A stretch of 64,000 nt of DNA, taken from the NCBI GenBank assembly GCA_963662175.1, contig OY759214.1, forward strand, positions 103,440,115-103,504,114, written 5' to 3'. Each line of letters starts with the position of its first letter. The stretch's first letter is position 1. This DNA comes from Aradus depressus (taxonomy: Eukaryota; Arthropoda; Insecta; Hemiptera; Aradidae). Under the pieces are notes generated by a model. It worked only from the letters and a program-made list of their open reading frames with translations, was not told the origin of the DNA and made no database searches. The position numbers and the translations under genes were made by a program. This document shows, in pieces, positions 34,236 to 47,479 of the stretch.

Positions 34236-36840
34236 GTGGAGGTAGGCGAATGTGGGAGAGGGCTCGACGGACAATTAGCCTGGAATGTCGGTTTGTGTGG
34301 AGGTAGGCTAATGTGGGAGAGGGCTCGACGGACAATTAGCCTGGAATAAGTCGGTTTGTGTGGAGGTAGGCTAATGTGGGAGAGGGCTCGACGGAATATT
34401 AGCCTGGAATAAGTCGGTTTGTGTGGAGGAAGGCTAAAGTGGGAGAGGGCTCGACGGACAATTAGCCTGGAATGAGTCGGTTTGTGTGGAAGTAGGCTAA
34501 TGTGGGAGAGGGCTCGACGGACAATTAGCCTGGAATAAGTCGGTTTGTGTGGAGGTAGGCTAATGTGGGAGAGGGCTCGACGGACAATTAGCCTGGAATA
34601 AGTCGGTTTGTGTGGAAGTAGGCTAATGTGGGAGAGAGCTCGACGGACAATTAACCTGGAATAAGTCGGTTTGTGTGGAGGTAGGCTAATGTGGGAGAGG
34701 GCTCGACGGACAATTAGCCTGGAATAAGTCGGTTTGTGTGGAGGTAGGCTAATGTGGGAGAGGGCTCGACGGACAAATAGCCTGGAATAATTCGGTTTGT
34801 GTGGAGGTAGGCTAATGTGGGAGAGGGCTCGACGGACAATTAGCCTGGAATAAGTCGGTTTATGTGGAGGTAGGCGAATGTGGGAGAGGGCTCGACGGAC
34901 AATTAGCCTGGAATGTCGGTTTGTGTGGAGGTAGGCTAATGTGGGAGAGGGCTCGACGGACAATTAGCCTGGAATAAGTCGGTTTGTGTGGAGGTAGACT
35001 AATGTGGGAGAGGGCTCGACGGACAAATAGCCTGGAATAAGTCGGTTTGTGTGGAGGTAGGCTAATGTGGGAGAGTGCTCGACGGAAAATTAGTCTGGAA
35101 GTAGTCGGTGTGTGGAGGTTGGCTAATGTGGGAGAGGGCTCGACGGACAGTTAGCCTGAAATGTCGGTTTGTGTGGAGGTAGGCTAATGTGGGAGAGGGC
35201 TCGACGGACAATTAGCCTGGAATAAGTCGGTTTGTGTGGAGGTAGACTAATGTGGGAGAGGGCTCGACGGACAATTAGCCTGGAATGTCGGTTTGTGTGG
35301 AGGTAGGCTAATGTGGGAGAGGGCTCGACGGACAATTAGCCTGGAATAAGTCGGTTTGTGTGGAGGTAGGCTAATGTGGGAGAGGGCTCGACGGACAATT
35401 AGCCTGGAATAAGTCGGTTTATGTGGAGGTAGGCGAATGTGGGAAAGGGCTCGACGGACAATTAGCCTGGAATAAGTCGGTTTGTGTGGAGGTAGGCTAA
35501 TGTGGGAGAGGGCTCGACGGACAATTAGCCTGGAATAAGTCGGTTTGTGTGGAGGTAGGCTAATGTGGGAGAGGGCTCGACGGAAAATTAGCCTGGAATG
35601 TCGGTTTGTGTAGAGGTAGGCTAATGTGGGACAGGGCTCGACGGAACATTAGCCTGGAATGTCGGTTTGTGTGGAGGTAGGCTAATGTGGGAGAAGGCTC
35701 GACGGACAATTAGCCTGGAATAAGTAGGTTTGTGTGGAGGTAGGCTAATGTGGGAGAGGGCTCGACGGAAAATTAGCCTGGAATGTCGGTTTGTGTGGAG
35801 GTAGGCTAATGTGGGAGAGGGCTCGACGGACAATTAGCCTGGTATATGTCGGTTTGTGTGGAGGTACGCTAATGTGGGAGAGGGCTCGACGGAATATTAG
35901 CCTGGAATAAGTCGGTTTGTGTGGAGGTAGGCTAATGTGGGATAGGGCTCGACGGACAATTAGCCTGTATTAAGTCGGTTTGTGTGGAGGTAGGCTAATG
36001 TGGGAGAGTGCTCGACGGAAAATTAGTCTGGAAGTAGTCGGTGTGTGGAGGTTGGCTAATGTGGGAGAGGGCTCGACGGACAATTAGCCTGGAATAAGTC
36101 GGTTTGTGTGGAGGTAGGCTAATGTGGGACAGGGCTCGACGGACAATTAGCCTGGAATAAGTCGGTTTATGTGGAGGTAGGCGAATGTGGGAGAGGGCTC
36201 GACGGACAATTAGCCTGGAATGTCGGTTTGTGTGGAGGTAGGCTAATGTGGGAGAGGGCTCGACGGACAATTAGCCTGGAATAAGTCGGTTTGTGTGGAG
36301 GTAGGCTAATGTGGGAGAGGGCTCGACGGACAATTAGCCTGGATTAAGTCGGTTTGTGTGGAGGAAGGCTAAAGTGGGAGAGGGCTCGACGGACAATTAG
36401 CCTGGAATGAGTCGGTTTGTGTGGAAGTAGGCTAATGTGGGAGAGGGCTCGACGGACAATTAGCCTGGAATAAGTCGGTTTGTGTGGAGGTAGGCTAATG
36501 TGGGAGAGGGCTCGACGGACAATTAGCCTGGAATAAGTCGGTTTGTGTGGAAGTAGGCTAATGTGGGAGAGAGCTCGACGGACAATTAAACTGGAATAAG
36601 TCGGTTTGTGTGGAGGTAGGCTAATGTGGGAGAGGGCTCGACGGACAATTAGCCTGGAATAAGTCGGTTTGTGTGGAGGTAGGCTAATGTGGGAGAGGGC
36701 TCGACGGACAAATAGCCTGGAATAATTCGGTTTGTGTGGAGGTAGGCTAATGTGGGAGAGGGCTCGACGGACAAATATCCTGGAGGTAGTCGGAGGTGTG
36801 TAGAGGTAGGTTAATGTAGGATAGGGCTCGACGGACAATT
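34236..36840. repeat. Higher-order repeat: blocks offset by about 1935 bp
   Basis: A rare unit variant (aaggctaaagtgggagag) occurs at about 34436 and again at 36371, with the surrounding order of variants also repeated. Outer limits are approximate and the copies differ in places. Confidence 0.6.
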
Positions 36841-39800
36841 AGCCTGGAATAAGTCGGTTTGTGTGGAGGTAGGCTAATGTGGGAGAGGGCTCGACGGACA
36901 AATAGCCTGGAATAAGTCGGTTTGTGTGGAGGTAGGCTAATGTGGGAGAGGGCTCGACGGACAAATATCCTGGAGGTAGTCGGAGGTGTGTAGAGGTAGT
37001 TTAATGTAGGATAGGGCTCGACGGACAATTAGCCTGGAATAAGTCGGTTTGTGTGGAGGTAGGCTAATGTGAGAGAGGGCTCGACGGACAATTAGCCTGG
37101 AATAAGTCGGTTTGTGTGGAGGTAGGCGAATGTGGGAGAGGGCTCGACGGACAATTAGCCTGGTATATGTCGGTTTGTTTGGAGGTAGGCTAATGTGGGA
37201 GAGGGCTCGACGGACAATTAGCCTGGAATAAGTCGGTTTGTGTGGAGGTAGGCTAATGTGGGAGAGGGCTCGACGGACAATTAGCCTGGTATATTTCGGT
37301 TTGTGTGGAGGTAGGCTAATGTGGGAGAGGGCTCGACGGACAATTAGCCTGGAATAAGTCGGTTTGTGTGGAGGTAGGCTAATGTGGGAGAGGGCTCGAC
37401 GGACAATTAGCCTGGAATAAGTCGGTTTATGTGGAGGTAGGCTAATGTGGGAGAGGGCTCGACGGAATATTAGCCTGGAATAAATCGGTTTGTGTGGAGG
37501 TAGGCTAATGTGGGATAGGGCTCGACGGACAATTAGCCTGGAATAAGTCGGTTTGTGTGGAGGTAGACTAATGTGGGAGAGTGCTCGACGGAAAATTAGT
37601 CTGGTAGTAGTCGGTGTGTGGAGTTGGCTAATGTGGGAGAGGGCTCGACGGACAATTAGCCTGGAATAAGTCGGTTTGTGTGGAGGTAGGCTAATGTGGG
37701 ATAGGGCTCGACGGACAATTAGCCTGGAATAAGTCGGTTTATGTGGAGGTAGGCGAATGTGGGAGAGGGCTCGACGGACAATTAGCCTGGAATAAGTCGG
37801 TTTGTGTGGAGGTAGGCTAATGTGGGAGAGGGCTCGACGGACAATTAGCCTGGAATAAGTCGGTTTGTGTCGAGGTAGGCTAATGTGGGAGAGGGCTCGA
37901 CGGACAATTAGCCTGGAATAAGTCGGTTTGTGTGGAGGTAGGCTAATGTGGGAGAGGGCTCGACGGACAATTAGCCTGGTATATGTCGGTTTGTGTGGAG
38001 GTACGCTAATGTGGGAGAGGGCTCGACGGAATATTAGCCTGGAATAAGTCGGTTTGTGTGGAGGTAGGCTAATGTGGGATAGGGCTCGACGGACAATTAG
38101 CCTGGATTAAGTCGGTTTGTGTGGAGGTAGGCTAATGTGGGAGAGTGCTCGACGGAAAATTAGCCTGGAATAATTCGGTTTGTGTGGAGGTAGGCTAATG
38201 TGGGAGAGGGCTCGACGGACAATTAGCCTGGAATGAGTCGGTTTGTGTGGAAGTAGGCTAATGTGAGAAAAGGCTCGACGGACAATTAGCCTGAAATAAG
38301 TCGGTTTGTGTGGAGGTAGGCTAATGTGGGAGAGGGCTCGACGGACAATTAGCCTTGTATATGTCGGTTTGTGTAGAGGTAGGCTAATGTGGGAGAGGGC
38401 TCGACGGACAATTAACCTGGAATAAGTCGGTTTGTGTGGAGGTAGGCTAATGTGGGAGAGGGCTCGACGGACAATTAGCCTGGAATAAGTCGGTTTGTGT
38501 GGAGGAAGGCTAATGTGGGAGAGGGCTCGACGGACAATTAGCCTGGAATAAGTCGGTTTGTGTGGAGGTAGGCTAATGTGGGAGAGGGCTCGACGGACAA
38601 TTAGCCTGGTATATGTCGGTTTGTTTGGAGGTAGGCTAATGTGGGAGAGGGCTCGACGGACAATTAGCCTGGAATAAGTCGGTTTGTGTGGAGGTAGGCT
38701 AATGTGGGAGAGGGCTCGACGGACAATTAGCCAGGTATATGTCGGTTTGTGTGGAGGTAGGCTAATGTGGGAGAGGGCTCGACGGACAATTAGCCTGGAA
38801 TAAGTTGGTTTGTGTGGAGGTAGGCTAATGTGGGAGAGGGCTCGACGGACAATTAGCCTGGAATAAGTCGGTTTGTGTGGAGGTAGGCTAATGTGGGAGA
38901 GGGCTCGACGGACAATTAGCCTGGAATAAGTCGGTTTATGTGGAGGTAGGCGAATGTGGGAAAGGGCTCGACGGACAATTAGCCTGGATAAAGTCGGTTT
39001 GTGTGGAGGTAGGCTAATGTGGGAGAGGGCTCGACGGACAATTAGCCTGGAATAAGTCGGTTTGTGTGGAGGTAGGCTAATGTGGGAGAGGGCTCGACGG
39101 ACAATTAGCCTGGAATAAGTCGGTTTGTGTGGAGGTAGGCTAATGTGGGAGAGGGCTCGACGGAATATTAGCCTGGAATAAGTCGGTTTGTGTGGAGGTA
39201 GGCTAATGTGGGATAGGGCTCGACGGACAATTAGCCTGGAATAAGTCGGTTTGTGTGGAGGTAGACTAATGTGGGAGAGTGCTCGACGGACAATTAGTCT
39301 GGTAGTAGTCGGTGTGTGGAGGTTGGCTAATGTGGGAGATTGCTCGACGGACAATTAGCCTGGAATAAGTCGGTTTGTGTGGAGGTAGGCTAATGTGGGA
39401 TAGGGCTCGACGGACAATTAGCCTGGAATAAGTCGGTTTATGTGGAGGTAGGCGAATGTGGGAGAGGGCTCGACGGACAATTAGCCTGGAATAAGTCGGT
39501 TTGTGTGGAGGTAGGCTAATGTGGGAGAGGGCTCGACGGACAATTAGCCTGGAATAAGTCGGTTTGTGTGGAGGTAGGCTAATGTGGGAGAGGGCTCGAC
39601 GGAAAATTAGCCTGGAATAATTCGGTTTGTGTGGAGGTAGGCTAATGTGGGAGAGGGCTCGACGGACAATTAGCCTGGAATGAGTCGGTTTGTGTGGAAG
39701 TAGGCTAATGTGGGAAAGGGCTCGACGGACAATTAGCCTGAAATAAGTCGGTTTGTGTGGAGGTAGGCTAATGTGGGAGAGGGCTCGACGGACAATTAGC

Positions 39801-40080
39801 CTGGTATATGTCGGTTTGTGTGGAGGTACGCTAATGTGGGAGAGGGCTCGACGGAATATTAGCCTGGAATAAGTCTGTTTGTGTGGAGGTAGGCTAATGT
39901 GGGATAGGGCTCGACGGACAAATAGCCTGGAATAAGTCGGTTTGTGTGGAGGTAGGCTAATGTGGGAGAGTGCTCGACGGAAAATTAGTCTGGAAGTAGT
40001 CGGTGTGTGGAGGTAGGCTAATATGGGAGAGGGCTCGACGGACAATTAGCCTGGAATAATTCGGTTTGTGTGGAGGTAGG

Positions 40081-43000
40081 CTAATGTGGGAGAGGGCTCG
40101 ACGGACAATTATCCTGGAGGTAGTCGGAGGTGTGTAGAGGTAGGTTAATGTAGGATAGGGCTCGACGGACAATTAGCCTGGAATAAGTCGGTTTGTGTGG
40201 AGGTAGGCTAATGTGGGAGAGGGCTCGACGGACAATTAGCCTGGAATAAGTCGGTTTTTGTGGAGGTAGGCTAATGTGGGAGAGGGCTCGACGGACAATT
40301 AGCCTGGAATAAGTCGGTTTGTGTGGAGGTAGGCTAATGTGGGAGAGGGCTCGACGGACAATTAGCCTGGAATAAGTCGGTTTGTGTGGAGGTAGGCTAA
40401 TGTGGGAGAGGGCTCGACGGACAATTAGCCTGGAATAAGTCGGTTTGTGTGGAGGTAGGCTAATGTGGGAGAGGGCTCGACGGACAATTAGCCTGGAATA
40501 AGTCGGTTTATGTGGAGGTAGGCGAATGTGGGAATAGGGTTCGACGGACAATTAGCCAGGATAAAGTCGGTTTGTGTGGAGGTAGGCTAATGTGGGAGAG
40601 GGCTCAACGGACAATTAGCCTGGAATAAGTCGGTTTGTGTGGAGGTAGGCTAATGTGGGAGAGGGCTCGACGGACAATTAGCCTGGAATAAGTCGGTTTG
40701 TGTGGAGGTAGGCTAATGTGGGAGAGGGCTCGACGGAATATTAGCCTGGAATAAGTCGGTTTGTGTGGAGGTAGGCTAATGTGGGATAGGGCTCGACGGA
40801 CAATTAGCCTGGAATAAGTCGGTTTGTGTGGAGGTAGACTAATGTGGGAGAGTGCTCGACGGACAATTAGTCTGGTAGTAGTCGGTGTGTGGAGGTTGGC
40901 TAATGTGGGAGAGGGCTCGACGGACAATTAGCCTGGAATAAGTCGTTTTGTGTGGAGGTAGGCTAATGTGGGATAGGGCTCGACGGACAATTAGCCTGGA
41001 ATAAGTCGGTTTATGTGGAGGTAGGCGAATGTGGGAGAGGGCTCGACGGACAATTAGCCTGGAATAAGTCGGTTTGTGTGGAGGTAGGCTAATGTGGGAG
41101 AGGGCTCGACGGACAATTAGCCTGGAATAAGTCGGTTTGTGTGGAGGTAGGCTAATGTGGGAGAGGGCTCGACGGACAATTAGCCTGGAATAAGTCGGTT
41201 TGTGTGGAGGTAGGCTAATGTGGGAGAGGGCTCGACGGACAATTAGCCTGGTATATGTCGGTTTGTGTGGAGGTAGGCTAATGTGGGAGAGTGCTCGACG
41301 GAATATTAGCCTGAAATAAGTCGGTTTGTGTGGAGGTAGGCTAATGTGGGATAGGGCTCGACGGACAATTAGCCTGGATTAAGTCGGTTTGTGTGGAGGT
41401 AGGCTAATGTGGGAGAGTGCACGACGGAAAATTAGTCTGGAAGTAGTCGGTGTGTGGAGGTAGGCTAATGTGGGAGAGGGCTCGACGGACAATTAGCCTG
41501 GAATAAGTCGGTTTGTGTGGAGGTAGGCTAATGTGGGAGAGGGCTCGACGGACAATTAGCTTGGAATAAGTCGGTTTATGTGGAGGTAGGCGAATGTGGG
41601 AGAGGGCTCGACGGACAATTAGCCTGGAATGTCGGTTTGTGTGGAGGTAGGCTAATGTGGGAGATTGCTCGACGGACAATTAGCCTGGAATAAGTCGGTT
41701 TGTGTGGAGGTAGGCTAATGTGGGAGAGGGCTCGACGGACAATTAGCCTGGAATAAGTCGGTTTGTGTGGAGGTAGGCTAATGTGGGAGAGGGCTCGACG
41801 GACAATTAGCCTGGTATATGTCGGTTTGTGTGGAGGTACGCTAATGTGGGAGAGGGCTCGACGGACAATTATCCTGGAGGTAGTCGGAGGTGTGTAGAGG
41901 TAGGTTAATGTAGGATAGGGCTCGACGGACAATTAGCCTGGAATAAGTCGGTTTGTGTGGAGGTAGGCTAATGTGGGAGAGGGCTCGACGGACAATTAGC
42001 CTGGAATAAGTCGGTTTTTGTGGAGGTAGGCTAATGTGGGAGAGGGCTCGACGGACAATTAGCCTGGAATAAGTCGGTTTGTGTGGAGGTAGGCTAATGT
42101 GGGAGAGGGCTCGACGGACAATTAGCCTGGAATAAGTCGGTTTGTGTGGAGGTAGGCTAATGTGGGAGAGGGCTCGACGGACAATTAGCCTGGAATAAGT
42201 CGGTTTGTGTGGAGGTAGGCTAATGTGGGAGAGGGCTCGACGGACAATTAGCCTGGAATAAGTCGGTTTATGTGGAGGTAGGCGAATGTGGGAATAGGGT
42301 TCGACGGACAATTAGCCTGGATAAAGTCGGTTTGTGTGGAGGTAGGCTAATGTGGGAGAGGGCTCGACGGACAATTAGCCTGGAATAAGTCGGTTTGTGT
42401 GGAGGTAGGCTAATGTGGGAGAGGGCTCGACGGACAATTAGCCTGGAATAAGTCGGTTTGTGTGGAGGTAGGCTAATGTGGGAGAGGGCTCGACGGAATA
42501 TTAGCCTGGAATAAGTCGGTTTGTGTGGAGGTAGGCTAATGTGGGATAGGGCTCGACGGACAATTAGCCTGGAATAAGTCGGTTTGTGTGGAGGTAGACT
42601 AATGTGGGAGAGTGCTCGACGGACAATTAGTCTGGTAGTAGTCGGTGTGTGGAGGTTGGCTTATGTGGGAGAGGGCTCGACGGACAATTAGCCTGGAATA
42701 AGTCGTTTTGTGTGGAGGTAGGCTAATGTGGGATAGGGCTCGACGGACAATTAGCCTGGAATAAGTTGGTTTATGTGGAGGTAGGCGAATGTGGGAGAGG
42801 GCTCGACGGACAATTAGCCTGGAATAAGTCGGTTTGTGTGAAGGTAGGCTAATGTGGGAGAGGGCTCGACGGACAATTAGCCTGGAATAAGTCGGTTTGT
42901 GTGGAGGTAGGCTAATGTGGGAGAGGGCTCGACGGACAATTAGCCTGGAATAAGTCGGTTTGTGTGGAGGTAGGCTAATGTGGGAGAGGGCTCGACGGAC

Positions 43001-43600
43001 AATTAGCCTGGTATATGTCGGTTTGTGTGGAGGTAGGCTAATGTGGGAGAGGGCTCGACGGAATATTAGCCTGGAATAAGTCGGTTTGTGTGGAGGTAGG
43101 CTAATGTGGGATAGGGCTCGACGGACAATTAGCCTGGATTAAGTCGGTTTGTGTGGAGGTAGGCTAATGTGGGAGAGTGCACGACGGAAAATTAGTTTCG
43201 AAGTAGTCGGTGTGTGAAGGTAGGCTAATGTGGGAGAGGGCTCGACGGACAATTAGCCTGGAATAAGTCGGTTTGTGTGGAGGTAGGCTAATGTGGGAGA
43301 GGGCTCGACGGACAATTAGCTTGGAATAAGTCGGTTTATGTGGAGGTAGGCGAATGTGGGAGAGGGCTCGACGGACAATTAGCCTGGAATGTCGGTTTGT
43401 GTGGAGGTAGGCTAATGTGGGAGAGGGCTCGACGGACAATTAGCCTGGAATAAGTCGGTTTGTGTGGAGGTAGGCTAATGTGGGAGAGGGCTCGACGGAC
43501 AATTAGCCTGGAATAAGTCGGTTTGTGTGGAGGTAGGCTAATGTGGGAGAGGGCTCGACGGACAATTAGCCTGGAATGAGTCGGTTTGTGTGGAAGTAGG
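40081..43600. repeat. Higher-order repeat: two copies of a 1760-bp block
   Basis: Landmarks recur 1760 bp apart: 40081-40551 against 41841-42311, and 41404-41679 against 43164-43439, including the rare ggaatagggttcgacgg variant. Copies differ by a few bases. Confidence 0.85.
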
Positions 43601-44646
43601 CTGATGTGGGAGAGGGCTCGACGGACAATTAGCCTGGAATAAGTCGGTTTGTGTGGAGGTAGGCTAATGTGGGATAGGGCTCGACGCACAATTAGCCTGG
43701 ATTAAGTCGGTTTGTGTGGAGGTAGGCTAATGTGGGAGAGTGCTCGACGGAAAATTAGTCTGGAAGTAGTCGGTGTGTGGAGGTTGGCTAATGTGGGAGA
43801 GGGCTCGACGGACAATTAGCCTGGAATAAGTCGGTTTGTGTGGAGGTAGGCTAATGTGGGAGAGGGCTCGACGGACAATTAGCCTGGAGGTAGTCGGAGG
43901 TGTGTAGAGGTAGGTTAATGTGGGATAGGGCTCGACGGACAATTAGCCTGGAATAAGTCGGTTTGTGTGGAGGTAGGCTAATGTGGGAGAGGGCTCGACG
44001 GACAATTAGCCTGGTATATGTCGGTTTGTGTGGAGGTAGGCTAATGTGGGATAGGGCTCGACGGACAGTTAGCCTGGAATAAGTCGGTTTGTGTGGAGGT
44101 AGGCTAATGTGGGAGAGGGCTCGACGGAAAATTAGTCTGGAGGTAGTCGGAGGTGCGAGGAGGTAGGCTAATGTGGGAGAGGGCTCGACGGACAAGTAGC
44201 CTGGAATAAGTCGGTTTGTGTGGAGGTAGGCTAATGTGGGATAGGGCTCGAGACGGACAATTAGCCTGGAATAAGTCGGTTTGTGTGTAGGTAGGCTAAT
44301 GTGGGAGAGGGCTCGACGGACAATTAGCCTGGAGGTAGTCGGAGGTGTGAAGAGACAGGCTATGTTGGGAGAGGGCTCGACGGACAATTAGCCTGGAGGT
44401 ATTCGGAGGTGTGAGGAGGCAGGCTATGGTGGGAGAGGGCTCGACGGACAAGTAGCCTGGAGGTAGTCGGAGGAGTGAGGAGGAAGGCTTTGGTGGGAGA
44501 GGGTACGACGGACAAGTAGCCTGGAGGTAGTTGGAGGTGTGAGGAGGTAGGCTATGGTGGGAGAGGGCACGACGGACAAGTAGCCTGGAGGTAGTTGGAG
44601 GAGTGAGGAGGCAGGCTTTGGTGGGAGAGGGCTCGACCGACAAGTA

Positions 44647-45104
44647 CCGCAGTCCCATCATGGGCTCTACCGTCCAGGTGGCATAGCTTGGCATAACTGA
44701 TGTATTCTAGAGAGTGGTTTTATCACTCTCTAACAATAGTTACGGTAAACCTGGAGGGAAGGCTTTCTAAAAGCAGGTAAAATAAAATTGCTTCTTGGGT
44801 GCTGTTCATTTATAAACATGGTCTAGAGTGGATGGGAGGGCTGAGTGTGGAGTGCTGAATGGTGAATGGTGAGTGCGGAGTGCTAATTGCTAAGTAGGTA
44901 CTTTATCAAAGTATGTTAACGTGAACTACTCTTTTCCGTCTTGCAAAGGCAACTGAGCTGAGCTAGGATTGGATTGAAAGGCACCTGTCCATTTCAAATT
45001 AATAGTTTTGAGATAATGTCATTTAATTTCGTATATAAGATTTAACAGGTATAGCATAGTATTATTATTTATTTTTCAATTTTAAAAAACTGGTTAATTC
45101 AAGA
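44647..45104. other. Unassigned spacer with one perfect hairpin
   Basis: A perfect 8-bp stem (agagagtg...cactctct) with a 7-nt loop lies near 44710-44735. A short run of gagtg/aatggtgaatggtg repeats occurs at 44840-44885. No gene seen. Confidence 0.4.
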
Positions 45105-46636
45105 GTAGAGCAGGACAGCTATTAAATAGTAGAATTAAGAATGGCCTCCCCGCGTTACTTCACTGATTTCATTAGAATATTATAAAGTGGGACCATTTGA
45201 TCTGTGAGCTCTCATTCTTCAGGCCTCACTTCTCCTCGAACGGAGTATGATAATAATTAGAGCAGGTCAGCTATTAAATAGTAGAATTAAGAATGGCCTT
45301 CCCGCGATATTTCACTGATTTCATTAGAATATTATAAAGTGGGACCACACTTGAGCTGTGAGCTCTCATTCTTCAGGCCTCACTTCTCCTGGAACGGAGT
45401 ATGATAATAATTAGAGCAGGACAGCTATTAAATAGTAGAATTAAGAATGGCCTTCCCGCGATATTTCACTGATTTCATTAGAATATTATAAAGTGGGACA
45501 CACTTGAGCTGTGAGCTCTCATTCTTCAGGCCTCACTTCTCTTCGAACGGAGAATGGTAATAATTAGAACAGGACAGCTATTAAATAGTAGAATTAAGAA
45601 TGGCCTTCCCGCGATATTTCACTGATTTCATTAGAATATTATAAAGTGGGACACACTTGAGCTGTGAGCTCTCATTCTTCAGGCCTCACTTCTCCTCGAA
45701 CGGAGTATGATAATAATTAGAGCAGGACAGCTATTAAATAGTAGAATTAAGAATGGCCTCCCCGCGTTATTTCACTGATTTCATTAGAATATTATAAAGT
45801 GGGACCACACTTGAGCTCTCATTCTTCAGGCCTCACTTCTCCTCAAACGGAGTATGATAATAATTAGAGCAGGACATCTATTAAATAGTAGAATTAAGAA
45901 TGGCCTCCCCGCGTTATTTCACTGATTTCATTAGAATATTATAAAGTGGGACCACACTTGATCTGTGAGCTCTCATTCTTCAGGCCTCACTTCTCCTCGA
46001 ACGGTGTATGATAATAATTAGAGCAAGACAGCTATTAAATAGTAGAATTGAGAATGGCCTCCCCGCGTTACTTCCCTGATTTCATTAGAATATATAAAGT
46101 GGGACCACACTTGAGCTGTGAGCTCTCATTCTTCAGGCCTCACTACTCCTCGAACGGAGTATGATAATAATTAGAGCAAGACAGCTATTAAATAGTAGAA
46201 TTAAGAATGGCCTTCCCTCGTTACTTCACTGATTTCATTAGAATATTATAAAGTGGGACCACACTTGAGCTGTGAGCTCTCATTCTTCAGGCCTCACTTC
46301 TCCTCGAGCGGAGTATGATAATAATTAGAGCAGGTCAGCTATTAAATAGTAGAATTAAGAATGGCCTCCCCATGATGTAACACTGATTTCATTAGAATAT
46401 TATAAAGTGGGACCACACTTGAGCTGAGAGCTCTCATTCTTCAGGCCTCACTTCTCCTCGAGCGGAGTATGATAATAATTAGAGCAAGACAGCTATTAAA
46501 TAGTAGAATTAAGAATGACCTCCCCGCGATGTTACACCGATTTCATTAGAATATTATAAAGTGGGACCACACTTGAGCTGTGAGTTCTCTTTCTTCAGGC
46601 CTCACTTCTCCTCGAACTGAGTATGATAATAATTAT
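45105..46636. repeat. Approximately 153-bp tandem array (about 10 units)
   Basis: The word ttagagcagg/ttagagcaag begins units near 45109, 45261, 45415, 45568, 45721, 45868, 46022, 46175, 46329 and 46483, with spacings of 147-154 bp. Shared words are tattaaatagtagaatta, tttcattagaatat and cattcttcaggcctcactt. The array ends 32 bp before candidate exon B. Confidence 0.93.
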
Positions 46637-46668
46637 TTACCTTGCATCTGTGTTTCGGTTGTTTTCAG

Positions 46669-46754
46669 TTTTGAAACTTGAGAACTTCAAAAATAAATAT
46701 GAATATGGCTATGCGGTTCACAATTGTCTTGAGATTGCAGATAATGTAGAAAAA
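46669..46754 (+). CDS. Candidate host exon B (partial, function unknown)
   Basis: This open block follows a good acceptor (ggttgttttcag) and precedes a good donor (AAAAA|GTGAGT). It encodes KLENFKNKYEYGYAVHNCLE then IADNVEK. It starts with two bases that complete the split codon left by candidate exon A, so the two are phase-compatible. If the donor is not used, the frame stays open to TGA at 46857-46859, giving a possible terminal exon. Amino-acid composition is protein-like. I do not recognise the family. Both splice borders are predictions from sequence only. Confidence 0.4.
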
Positions 46755-47479
46755 GTGAGTACTATGTACAATGCTCTAAATTTATTGGTCGCCATTTCAC
46801 TAGATGATTCTTCAGTTCATGTTCTGGAAGAAATAAATATAAATATATCTGAGGTTTGAAGTTCACCATGGTGTGGATACAACAGATACACAACACGAGA
46901 AAAATCATTTCCATTTACTTTTTAACACAATCAGGTCAATTAGAATAATTTACTATTTATTGGAAATTATTATTATTTGCATATTTTGTTTAATATTCAG
47001 TAAATCAAATAAAAACAAGTCGTCGGTGAATCACCGGCAATGTACTTCCCCAGAACGAATGAATCAAATAACTTTTCGGTCCCACTTCCAAACCAGTCAA
47101 TATTCAATAGTGACTTACATAAATATTGTGTCAATACATTCATTACATCAGCAGTTGTTGGGGTTTTTGAGTTGGCCCCCTCTGATCTTCACCTTGCCTT
47201 CTGCCCATTCCGCTGAAAATTGATAGGTGTTGTCTTTATGGAGTTTAGATCACACATTCGAAAATTCGTATCTATAAATTCATTCTATCGGGAGTTATCG
47301 TGTTCACAGATATCTGGAGGTCGAAAAACACGGAATTCCATAAATACATTTTCTATAATGAGCAAATATGTTAACTCTATGCATAAGTGTGTATGCCACA
47401 TGTTGGGAGAGGCCAGCCAGCGCTGACACTCCCTAGAAACTAGTACAATGTTTAGATTTCCCTTAGAAGATCTCGAGGC
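46755..47479. other. Unassigned sequence
   Basis: ORFs of 68 to 116 codons (for example 46873-47223) are present but have no recognisable motif or codon pattern, and I do not call them. No repeat family is recognised. Confidence 0.35.

Larger units (their letters stand above)
33982..44646. repeat. 63-bp satellite array, right block (about 169 units)
   Basis: This continues the array interrupted by LTR-2. Units near the outer edge (about 44130-44646) diverge strongly, changing to cctggaggtagtcggaggtg and aggaggcaggctatgg types with altered lengths, as expected at the edge of an array homogenised by unequal exchange. The many minus-strand ORFs (for example 38107-39354, 415 codons) are by-products of the 63-bp period. 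Confidence 0.97.

Noticed and set aside
14722..44646. CRISPR-like regular repeat array
   Set aside because: The repeats are contiguous 63-bp units without unique spacers, in a eukaryotic context.
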